From positions 1 to 29,747 of the forward strand of contig NZ_JAVRMB020000154.1 of the NCBI RefSeq assembly GCF_031844845.1: 29,747 nucleotides of DNA, given 5' to 3'. Position 1 is the first letter of the stretch; every line of letters begins with the position of its first letter. Below, piece after piece: positions 14,840-22,044 of this stretch. Both the position numbers and the translations under genes were made by a program. Origin of the DNA: Endozoicomonas sp031844845. Its GTDB lineage: Bacteria > Pseudomonadota > Gammaproteobacteria > Pseudomonadales > Endozoicomonadaceae. Under the pieces are notes generated by a model that was given only the letters and a program-made list of their open reading frames with translations, was not told the origin of the DNA and did not search any database.

Positions 14840-17176
14840 ATGGATAAATCCCCCCCTCCTGGTTCTGGAAGTACCCAAATTCAAATCGGAGGATCAATTC
14901 AGCCTGTAAAAACAGCTGACAAGGGTAGTGCTTTTGGAGGAACCAGAACTGTTTCAGCAGAGCCTGGCAAGGCTCATACTGCTGAGAGCAGACCTGTCGA
15001 TTCTCCCAGAATTCAGGGTCGAGATGTTCGCGACTATGATATGGAGAGCAATCCACCCAGTACAGATAAGCTTACAGATCAAGATGTTGATTATGATTTT
15101 GATGATGTAGAAACAGCTTCAACCTACTCAAATGATTCTGGTTATTCAGATTTCGGTGATATTCAAGACGATCCTGAAGATCAAGGCGTGATTTCTCCTC
15201 CCAATAAACAATTTCCAGTCCCGGTCAACCCTAAAGCAGCAGGCGCTTCCATTACCATAAGCGGCGGCAGTAATGATGTAGATACTCAGGATGCGTCTCT
15301 CACCATTGAGGGAGGAAGCAATATTGACGAACAGAAGTTGTCGGGGGCAATTAAGACTGGCCTTAAAAAGTTATGGAATTGGGCGGTAGACTTTGCCAGA
15401 AACCATAAAATTGCCATAGGGCTGGCGCTTTCAATTCTTTTTGTTTTTATCATGGCATCACCAGCAGGGCCTGGCATTGTTGGTGGGCTTTTTGGGGCAG
15501 CGCTGATTACCTCACTGGGTGCCAGTATTGCCTGTGCATTTGTTGGCGCTTTGGTTGTTGATGTGATTGGTGGTGTCGGGCCTTATGCCGCTCAGGTACC
15601 GCCGCAGGATAATACTCAGAATCAGCAGAGTAATCAAAAAGATGCTTCAATTTCTGATAAATCTGATAAATCTGATAAATCTGACAAATCTGACAAATCT
15701 GACAAATCTGACAAATCTGACAAATCTGACAAATCTGACAAATCTGACAAATCTGACAAAGACGTGACAGTCAGTGGTTCGCAACAAGGTAGTGGGACAG
15801 CCAGTGACAGTGAAGGCTCATTTTTTCTGACACCTAAAGAGAAAATTGCGGCAGCATCTGCTGCCAAAGGGGATGGTAGCGTCCGGTCTGCATCAACTGC
15901 TGCGACAGGGGCTCAGCATGAAAAAGAATTCTCGCTGGAAGCTTTTAATACATGGCTCAATAATAACTTTGGTCGTTGGACAAACAAGACGCAGTACGCG
16001 GAGTTTTCTCAAACCTTAAGTGAGAGTGGTAAGTACAGGGTTCTGGATGCCACTGGTGAGCCGGATAAATATTTGGAGGAATTGAGTCAGAAAAGACTGG
16101 ATCTTAGCTGGATTGCAGGTTCTCCCCTCAAAGAGCCAAGTGGAAGTGGCTACAATCAGTGGCTTAAACTGTCCGATTTTGATCAGTCATTGGAACGTGC
16201 TTTGGATATGCTGAACCCTGATGTCAGCCACTGTCGTAGAATGCAGGCAGATCTTTTACGAGTACTTCCTAAAGATGAATTTCCTTATGTTTCTTCTGAT
16301 TTAGACGCCCCTTTGCTGTCTGTCGGTGATAGCCGGAAGAGTTTGGCTGAGCTTCCACGAGAGGAAATGGCTAAACTTGAGGCCTCTGATTTCATCAGGC
16401 TTACGTTGAGAAATCTAAGAGATTTTGCAGATCGAAAGGAGCGTGAAATTCAACCTGTTAAGCGTAAACGGGGAGCAGTCCCTCAAGATGGCCAGCCTCC
16501 AGAAGAAGTCAGAATAATTGAGAGGACTCCCGATCCTGTGGAGGCTGAACTAACACCGGTTTCCGGAGGCAGAGGTCAACCTGTTCAGTCATCAGACAAA
16601 GACGATCAGGTAAAGCTGGATCAGGAACGTGTAGCGTCTAATGCTGAAAATCGTGCCCGGGTGGTCACGGCTCTGCAAAATAAAGAAATACAGCTTCTGA
16701 ACGCTACTTGGGAATTCCATCGTAGTGGACAGAAAGTCGGGATTATGCACGTTTGCAAGGAACTCGAAAGTGGAGCAACTGAATTGAAATGGAGTGCGAA
16801 GCCTTTTGATTCAGCTAAGGCTAGCGAGATGGAAACCTGGTTCATGTCTACTGCTGGTAATGGAGTCCCCCCCTCGGATTTGGATAAACGTTATTTGGAG
16901 ATAGCTGTTGAACAAGCAGCATTAGCCGTGAAATGCAAAATAGAAAACACTGTAACGCCTGAGCAAATTCGTTCAATTAAAGGGAGTGGTTCTGAAAAAA
17001 AGGAGGATGTAATTCGACGAAAAGATAACTTTATTGACGGTATTTTGGATAGTAGCAAAGGCAGTAGTCCATATTGTATTGAAGATGCATTTTTGACAGT
17101 CAGAGCATCTGAGGAAGATAGAAAGGCAATTAAAGGTTACCTCAAGGATATACTTATGAATGTTTGGAAGACTTAA
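14840..17176 (+). CDS. Putative T3SS-associated secreted protein with Ser-Asp-Lys repeat
   Basis: I do not recognise a family. The 778-residue protein starts at an ATG with AAAGGAACT before it. Residues 1-170 are low-complexity, acidic and Ser/Gly-rich, as in many type III substrates, with no Sec signal peptide. Two hydrophobic stretches (about 188-206 and 211-245, Gly/Ala-rich) form a membrane hairpin. Residues 272-307 are twelve exact SDK triplets encoded by 9-bp tandem units. The remaining 450 residues are soluble and mixed alpha-helical, with a Lys/Arg-rich patch (PVKRKRGA) around residue 540 and no enzyme motif that I can see. It lies 129 bp upstream of the translocon genes on the same strand, behind an AT-rich promoter region. 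A translocated effector or accessory pore protein is an inference from position and composition. Confidence 0.75.
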   Translation: MDKSPPPGSGSTQIQIGGSIQPVKTADKGSAFGGTRTVSAEPGKAHTAESRPVDSPRIQGRDVRDYDMESNPPSTDKLTDQDVDYDFDDVETASTYSNDSGYSDFGDIQDDPEDQGVISPPNKQFPVPVNPKAAGASITISGGSNDVDTQDASLTIEGGSNIDEQKLSGAIKTGLKKLWNWAVDFARNHKIAIGLALSILFVFIMASPAGPGIVGGLFGAALITSLGASIACAFVGALVVDVIGGVGPYAAQVPPQDNTQNQQSNQKDASISDKSDKSDKSDKSDKSDKSDKSDKSDKSDKSDKSDKDVTVSGSQQGSGTASDSEGSFFLTPKEKIAAASAAKGDGSVRSASTAATGAQHEKEFSLEAFNTWLNNNFGRWTNKTQYAEFSQTLSESGKYRVLDATGEPDKYLEELSQKRLDLSWIAGSPLKEPSGSGYNQWLKLSDFDQSLERALDMLNPDVSHCRRMQADLLRVLPKDEFPYVSSDLDAPLLSVGDSRKSLAELPREEMAKLEASDFIRLTLRNLRDFADRKEREIQPVKRKRGAVPQDGQPPEEVRIIERTPDPVEAELTPVSGGRGQPVQSSDKDDQVKLDQERVASNAENRARVVTALQNKEIQLLNATWEFHRSGQKVGIMHVCKELESGATELKWSAKPFDSAKASEMETWFMSTAGNGVPPSDLDKRYLEIAVEQAALAVKCKIENTVTPEQIRSIKGSGSEKKEDVIRRKDNFIDGILDSSKGSSPYCIEDAFLTVRASEEDRKAIKGYLKDILMNVWKT
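15653..15760 (+). repeat. 9-bp tandem repeat, 12 copies (Ser-Asp-Lys)
   Basis: There are three units of TCTGATAAA followed by nine of TCTGACAAA, in frame with the host gene and encoding (SDK)12. The near-perfect identity suggests recent expansion. Changes in copy number would keep the frame. Confidence 0.95.
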
Positions 17177-17305
17177 ATTTATTTTTAATTTCTTTTTTTT
17201 ATAAAAAAGCATCGACCAAAGTGTAATTGGCAAGAACGTTGTCTCATAACCTAGATTTAAAGGTAGTGCTTTTACGGATAGTCCAATAAGAACAGGGAGT
17301 CACTA

Positions 17306-18148
17306 ATGAGTAACCCAGTTGGCGGCGCTGATTCAACAGGCTCTGAATCAGGAACGACCACTTATACCATCAATTTGAACGATGACCGAATCGCTTCTCT
17401 TCATGCCGCAGGTTACAGCGATGCCCAGATTGAAGCGCTGTTGTCACTGGCAGATCCTGATGATCAGGGTAACTCTCTAACCCCGACGCACTTTTATTCT
17501 GTTAATAAACAGACCCTCAATGCGCTTCGATACACCGGTCAGCTGGATGAGGCTTCCCAGCAGCTGGTTTATTTGCAAGCCCCAATTGCCCTGGTTCAGG
17601 AAGTCAGCAATCCAGCTAACTGGCAGGGGGATACTTACGTCGGCCCGGGAGCCGGGGAGATCAATTCTTACCTTCTTGGTGAACCAGTGGATTTTACCAA
17701 GCCCAGTCTGGATGCCCTGATTATGTCGGTGCTAACCGCCAGGGCCGATATTCTTCAGGCGCAGCTGGAAGAGCAGATTGAGTCGATTAATCAGAAAAAT
17801 AATCAGCTGGAAGCGGCTAACCAGATGTTAGCCAGGGCCAAAGAACTGAAAGCTCAGGCCGGGACATCGGGTAATTCCACCATGCCACAGGATATGGTGG
17901 CTTTCTGGGATTCTCTGGGAGCTACAACGGATAGAACCGGAAATAATGATGTTCACAATTCGGCAGAGTGGGACGTCAATATTGAATCCCTGAAAGGAAA
18001 AATTGAAGCATTAACCAGTCAATCACAACTTGAAACCACGAAACTTCAACAGACGATCAACAAATACAACCAGACGTTTGAGATGCTTTCGAATTTCATC
18101 AATAAGTACTTCCAGTCAATAAGTACGATTATTCAGAACTTACGTTAA
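17306..18148 (+). CDS. Putative T3SS filament or needle-tip protein (EspA/SseB- or IpaD-like position)
   Basis: The 280-residue protein has no signal peptide and starts MSNPVGGADSTG behind AGGGAGT. Residues 28-62 hold the module SLHAAGYSDAQIEALLSLAD... shared with the two translocators downstream. A coiled coil spans about 144-183 (ILQAQLEEQIESINQKNNQL), and the C-terminal helix 240-280 (QLETTKLQQTINKYNQTFEM...) ends in IIQNLR. A central coiled coil and a C-terminal helix with the SQLE...N pattern resemble EspA/SseB filament proteins and IpaD/LcrV tips. The place just before the SycD chaperone and YopB/YopD-type genes supports this. The family assignment is inference; the T3SS substrate role is fairly secure from context. 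Confidence 0.7.
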   Translation: MSNPVGGADSTGSESGTTTYTINLNDDRIASLHAAGYSDAQIEALLSLADPDDQGNSLTPTHFYSVNKQTLNALRYTGQLDEASQQLVYLQAPIALVQEVSNPANWQGDTYVGPGAGEINSYLLGEPVDFTKPSLDALIMSVLTARADILQAQLEEQIESINQKNNQLEAANQMLARAKELKAQAGTSGNSTMPQDMVAFWDSLGATTDRTGNNDVHNSAEWDVNIESLKGKIEALTSQSQLETTKLQQTINKYNQTFEMLSNFINKYFQSISTIIQNLR

Positions 18149-18178
18149 AAAAAGTGTTCACTCATGGAGGAGTCTCAC

Positions 18179-18655
18179 GTGAATAATGAAGATATTAGCG
18201 GTTATGAAGGTGAAGAGCTGGAGAATATGCTTCTGGATTTCTTCGGAAAAGGCGGCACCTTCAAAGATTTGAAAAACATGAGTGATGATGCCATGGAGGC
18301 CATCTATTCCGTTGCCTATAACCTTTATCAGGGTGGCAAGTACGAAGAGGCGCAGAAGATCTTCCAGTTTTTATGTTTTTATGATCATTTTAATCGTAAG
18401 TATTTCCTGGGGCTCGGAGCCTGCCAGCAAATGCAGAAGCAGTACGACAACGCCATAGAGATCTTCTCGTTTGCCACGATTCTTGATTCTGATGACCCTC
18501 GGCCAATGATTTATATCGGTGACTGCCATATGGCTAAAGGCGATAAGGAAAAAGCTCAGGTTGCCTATGAAACCTCCATTGAGTGGGCCAGCGATGGTTC
18601 GGAATATGCCCAGGATGTAGAGCGTGCCAGAAATATGCTGGAAAACTTGCAGTAA
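18179..18655 (+). CDS. Type III secretion class II chaperone, SycD/LcrH/IpgC type
   Basis: Class II chaperones hold the two translocators in the cytoplasm before export. From GTG 18179 the product is 158 residues, typical for SycD/LcrH/SicA (150-170). I prefer this start because GGAGG (18166-18170) lies eight bases before it; the ATG at 18164 overlaps that site and has none of its own. Three TPR repeats are visible: about 39-65 (YSVAYNLYQGGKYEEAQKIF), 72-103 (YFLGLGACQQMQKQYDNAIE) and 106-137 (PRPMIYIGDCHMAKGDKEKA). The tight position between the filament candidate and the YopB-like gene fits its clients. Confidence 0.9.
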   Translation: MNNEDISGYEGEELENMLLDFFGKGGTFKDLKNMSDDAMEAIYSVAYNLYQGGKYEEAQKIFQFLCFYDHFNRKYFLGLGACQQMQKQYDNAIEIFSFATILDSDDPRPMIYIGDCHMAKGDKEKAQVAYETSIEWASDGSEYAQDVERARNMLENLQ

Positions 18656-18672
18656 AATAAGGAGTAAGCAGG

Positions 18673-20256
18673 ATGTCTGGTATTTCACAAGGACCTCAGT
18701 CGGCGTCGACGGATAAGGCTATTGTAAATCCTTCGGTTTTGGATAAGACGAATCAAGCTGAAGATGCTCGTATTAATCGTGGTTATCCTGCACAGAACAG
18801 TGTTTCCAGTGTAATTGAGCAGGATGATGCCCAGGCACCACAGGTTCAGCATAGGATGGATGCTCCTGCAGAAGGTGCGGACAGCCCTTCTGAAAAAGTG
18901 CTCAAGGAAATTGCCGTTTTTAAGGAAATTCAAAACGCCGTTAATGCTGAACCTGAAGCAGGTGATGCATTGCTTGGAGAGTTTCTACTGGAGAAGGTAG
19001 ACCAAAAGTTTTTTGACGGTGCTTTAGGGCGACAAAATCCTTTGGCCAGGGATATCAGTGCATTACAGAGTAATAAGGGTCATCTTTTATCGCTGGGGTA
19101 CAGTGAAGAGCTTATTGATGGGTTGCTTTCTCTGGCAGATCCGAATGATCCGGATAACTCCCTGGCAGGCATGCACTCATTCTCTACCCGAATTGCCGGA
19201 AAGCTCGGTGGCGATGATTCACTGGAGAAATTGCACAGCCTTTTTGGAGATACCCTTGGCAGGGTCGCTAATCTTAAGGGTGGGCCAGCGGGTCTGCATG
19301 CTCAACTGCAGGCTGGGCTTAAAGGATTTAATGCCGCATTTCTGGACTCTAACAAGCATATAGATGTTGACAGTGCCACGTTAATGCTGATGCAGATACA
19401 GACGCAGCTGCAAAATAATCGTCTGATATTTGACCAGCAAAATATCAAGATCAGTCAGGTGGCCAGAGAGCAGATTTCAGAAAAACGGATGAATAAAATC
19501 CTGGATTCCATCGAGAAGGCCAATAAAGCCAAGAAGGCAGGGGTCGTCAGTAAGATCTTTGGTGGTATAGCGGTTGCGCTTATGGCAGTCGTTGCTGCGG
19601 TTATGATTGCCGGCGCCATCTTTACCGGTGGTGCTTCTGCCGTTGCCGCTGCAGGCCTGATGGTTGCTGCAACGGCGCTGGTAATGACCATGATGGTTTC
19701 TTCCGAAACCGGAAACTGGATGATGGAAATGTTCGGTGACAGCGAGAAGGGGCAGATTGGCGCCATGGTCTTTTGGTCAGTGCTTATTCTGGCGATGACT
19801 CTGGGGGCTGCCGGGATAACCGGAGCTGCCGGTAGTGCAGCTGCAACCACCAATGCAGCAGGAGCCGGGGCGGGTGCGGCGGCAGGTGGTGCCGGAGGCG
19901 CAACGGTGACAGCCAGCGCAGCGACAGCTGCAACGACTGCTTCCAGAATCGCCAGACTTACCACCATGGCTGCCCGGTTTTCCCGGACTCTCAGGATTGC
20001 CGGTGGTGCTTCCATGGTAGGGGATGGTTCCGCCAGTGCTGTCAGTACTACCTATCAATATGAAGCAGATATGTTAAGGGCTGAAGCAAAAGAGCTTTAT
20101 GCCTGGATGCTGCACAATCAGCACGTGATTGACGACCTGGTTGAAGATATCCAGAAAGTGATTGAGGAGCTGCAACAAGGCTTCTCGGCGATCGCCGGTA
20201 TTCTCAAAGATAATAATGATACCAAGACCAAGCTTCTTGGTCTTATTAAAGGATAA
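18673..20256 (+). CDS. sctE: T3SS hydrophobic translocator, YopB/SseC/IpaB type
   Basis: This class of protein inserts in the host membrane and forms the translocon pore with SctB. The 527-residue product starts behind AAGGAGTAAGCAGG. It has the shared module at residues 137-168 (LLSLGYSEELIDGLLSLADP), then a coiled-coil region (about 245-290) directly before two hydrophobic segments. The first is about 296-345 (IAVALMAVVAAVMIAGAIFT...), the second about 363-387 (GAMVFWSVLILAMTLGAAGI). A Gly/Ala-rich stretch and a C-terminal amphipathic coiled coil follow. This layout is that of the SseC/YopB/EspD family. The chaperone gene is 17 bp upstream. The presence of the module before the coiled coil is not a family feature known to me. 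Confidence 0.88.
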   Translation: MSGISQGPQSASTDKAIVNPSVLDKTNQAEDARINRGYPAQNSVSSVIEQDDAQAPQVQHRMDAPAEGADSPSEKVLKEIAVFKEIQNAVNAEPEAGDALLGEFLLEKVDQKFFDGALGRQNPLARDISALQSNKGHLLSLGYSEELIDGLLSLADPNDPDNSLAGMHSFSTRIAGKLGGDDSLEKLHSLFGDTLGRVANLKGGPAGLHAQLQAGLKGFNAAFLDSNKHIDVDSATLMLMQIQTQLQNNRLIFDQQNIKISQVAREQISEKRMNKILDSIEKANKAKKAGVVSKIFGGIAVALMAVVAAVMIAGAIFTGGASAVAAAGLMVAATALVMTMMVSSETGNWMMEMFGDSEKGQIGAMVFWSVLILAMTLGAAGITGAAGSAAATTNAAGAGAGAAAGGAGGATVTASAATAATTASRIARLTTMAARFSRTLRIAGGASMVGDGSASAVSTTYQYEADMLRAEAKELYAWMLHNQHVIDDLVEDIQKVIEELQQGFSAIAGILKDNNDTKTKLLGLIKG

Positions 20257-20306
20257 AGCTAAGACACTTAGAAATATGGGTATTGTTTTCGCCGATACCC
20301 AAAGGA

Positions 20307-20424
20307 TTTGAAATTGCTACAAGGCGGCAAAGGAGTGAAGCCTTTAGGCCCTCGGGTCCCGGGAACTTAGACTTACTAGGTGACCGGGCTGAGCGAATGC
20401 AGCCAACAACGTAGCAAATTCAAA
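20307..20424. repeat. MITE-like palindromic element inside the translocon operon
   Basis: TTTGAAATTGCTAC (20307-20320) and GTAGCAAATTCAAA (20411-20424) are 14-base terminal inverted repeats with one mismatch. The interior is GC-rich (CAAGGCGGCAAAGGAGTGAA, TCCCGGGA, GCTGAGCGAATGCAGCC) unlike its surroundings. From memory the layout resembles short palindromic intergenic repeats of enterobacteria and marine gammaproteobacteria; this is not verified. It sits in the 205-bp gap between sctE and sctB and would be transcribed as a large hairpin. Confidence 0.6.
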
Positions 20425-20461
20425 GGCGACGGATATAAACAGAGGTACATGGAGGTAACTC

Positions 20462-21961
20462 ATGGCAGAGATTAATCGTGCGGGTTCAGCGGTTCAAACG
20501 ACGCAACAGCAGTCGATTCTGGAAGCAGGTAAAGCGGCGGCAAAGGATAAAGTATCTGCCGGTCAGCTTGCTGGCGATAATATCAGGGTCTCCAGTCAGG
20601 AGGCCCAAAGTGCTGCCCTGAGAGGTTCACAGGCTCAGCGGCCCGAATTGGATACACCTCAGGACCTGAGTCCTGCCCAAATGGAAGCAGCCAACGCACA
20701 GATGGCGGAAGTCGGTGAGCTGACGGATCAGGCACTGGCGAATACCAAAGAGCTGTTAACCAATATTCTGGATGGCAGTGTAACGCCTGAGCAGACAGCC
20801 AGGCTTCAGAAGCATGCTGCCTCTTTACAGGGAGCCAGTGAGTATCTCGAAAATCTACAGGGAAAAGGACTGAATACGCCTCAGGGTAAGCGTAGTGTAC
20901 TGGCCGCTATGGGCTTTAACGATGCCCAGCTTGAGGCTTTGCTGTCTCTTGCTAATCCTGATGATGCTAATAATGCCCTGGCCTCATTACACGGCGGTCA
21001 GGGTGTACTGGACCAGAAAAAGTCAGCCTTACGTTCGCTGGGGTTTAGTGACAGTCAGATTGATGCTCTACTTTCCATGGCCAACCCGGATGAAGACGGG
21101 AATGGGCTGGTTTCTCTGCATCAGGCTGGTTCGAATCCCAAAACCGCGTTGGAAGCACTTGGGTTCAAGGGCGCTCAGGTTGATCGACTGCTGGCGCTAC
21201 TGAGTGGTCAGGCCAAAACCGCTGAATTTGCCGAACAGCAGCAGCTACTTACAAAGATGGGATTCAGCGATGCTGAGATTGAAACCATTCTGCTTGCCGG
21301 TGATCCTCGACTACTAAAGCAGCAAAAGGCACTGATTCAATCATCAAGCCCTCAGACTGTCAGCCTGTTGCAAGCCAACTCTACGGGGCTCAATCTGCTG
21401 TCCCAGAACAATATCTTTGATCAAAAGATTCTGGAGCAACTGGTTGATATCTTTGCGGTGATGGAGCTTCTGCATAAAATGAGTGTTGCTCAGCGGCGCT
21501 CGGCCAGGGAGTTCCGTTCGGTGGAGTATGAGGCAGCCAAGAATGAGATCCTGAATCAGGCTGGCGAGATGAAAAAAGCCGCTCTGCTGAGTGCCATTGG
21601 CGGTTGGGTCAGTGCCGGTACCAAGATAGCTGGTGGTGTGGCTCAGGGTGGTCTGGCTATGAAGTCCGGAAATGCCCAAAACCAGGGAGCACTTCAGCAG
21701 CAGGTAGCTCTGGCTAATGGTGTCTCTCAGGTCATTACCGCATCCGGGGATATGGTTAAAGCGGGTATGGACTATCAGGCAGGCATGCATCAGGCTCAGG
21801 TTAAACTTCATGAAGCATTTCAGAAAACCCATGACAATGCGGCTCAGTCCGAGAGTGAGTTCATGAATATGCACGGTGAAATGATCAGGACGGTTAACAG
21901 CAAGATGGATGAAATTATCCGGTCCTGGTTTGAGACTCTGAAGACGACAACCAGAGCTTAA
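20462..21961 (+). CDS. sctB: T3SS second translocator, YopD/IpaC/SseD type, with repeated module
   Basis: SctB partners SctE in the pore. The 499-residue product starts behind GGAGGTAACTC. Residues 146-282 hold about four copies of a module: 147-177 (LAAMGFNDAQLEALLSLANP), 190-220 (LRSLGFSDSQIDALLSMANP), 230-247 (LEALGFKGAQVDRLLALL) and 263-282 (LTKMGFSDAEIETILLAGDP). The C-terminal third has one hydrophobic, Gly-rich segment (about 370-400, AALLSAIGGWVSAGTKIAGG) followed by long helices, as in YopD/IpaC/EspB. Assignment as SctB rests on position after sctE, single membrane segment and C-terminal character. At 499 residues it is longer than typical YopD (about 300), the excess being the repeats. 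Confidence 0.78.
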   Translation: MAEINRAGSAVQTTQQQSILEAGKAAAKDKVSAGQLAGDNIRVSSQEAQSAALRGSQAQRPELDTPQDLSPAQMEAANAQMAEVGELTDQALANTKELLTNILDGSVTPEQTARLQKHAASLQGASEYLENLQGKGLNTPQGKRSVLAAMGFNDAQLEALLSLANPDDANNALASLHGGQGVLDQKKSALRSLGFSDSQIDALLSMANPDEDGNGLVSLHQAGSNPKTALEALGFKGAQVDRLLALLSGQAKTAEFAEQQQLLTKMGFSDAEIETILLAGDPRLLKQQKALIQSSSPQTVSLLQANSTGLNLLSQNNIFDQKILEQLVDIFAVMELLHKMSVAQRRSAREFRSVEYEAAKNEILNQAGEMKKAALLSAIGGWVSAGTKIAGGVAQGGLAMKSGNAQNQGALQQQVALANGVSQVITASGDMVKAGMDYQAGMHQAQVKLHEAFQKTHDNAAQSESEFMNMHGEMIRTVNSKMDEIIRSWFETLKTTTRA

Positions 21962-22001
21962 GTCGGCTTAAGTTGACAATGGATGGCAATGTGTAAGATG
22001 T

Positions 22002-22022
22002 AGCCAACCTTTCAGGTTGGCT
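22002..22022 (+). terminator. Intrinsic terminator or attenuator between sctB and sctW
   Basis: AGCCAACCT (22002-22010) and AGGTTGGCT (22014-22022) are perfect 9-bp arms around a three-base loop, followed by the T-rich CTTTCTTGTAT. It ends only 22 bp before the sctW start, leaving no room for a promoter after it. Genes from sctW onward therefore depend on readthrough or on a promoter further upstream. Confidence 0.7.
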
Positions 22023-22044
22023 CTTTCTTGTATAGAGGGAAGAA

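Noticed and set aside
15653..15760. Possible CRISPR array
   Set aside because: Units are 9 bp with no spacers, are in frame inside a gene and encode Ser-Asp-Lys.
15634..15867. A minus-strand (LSD)n protein
   Set aside because: It is the reverse-strand reading of the SDK repeat with no independent support.
19455..20015. An Ala/Pro-rich 186-residue minus-strand frame opposite sctE
   Set aside because: It is a shadow caused by Gly/Ala-rich codons of the translocator membrane region.
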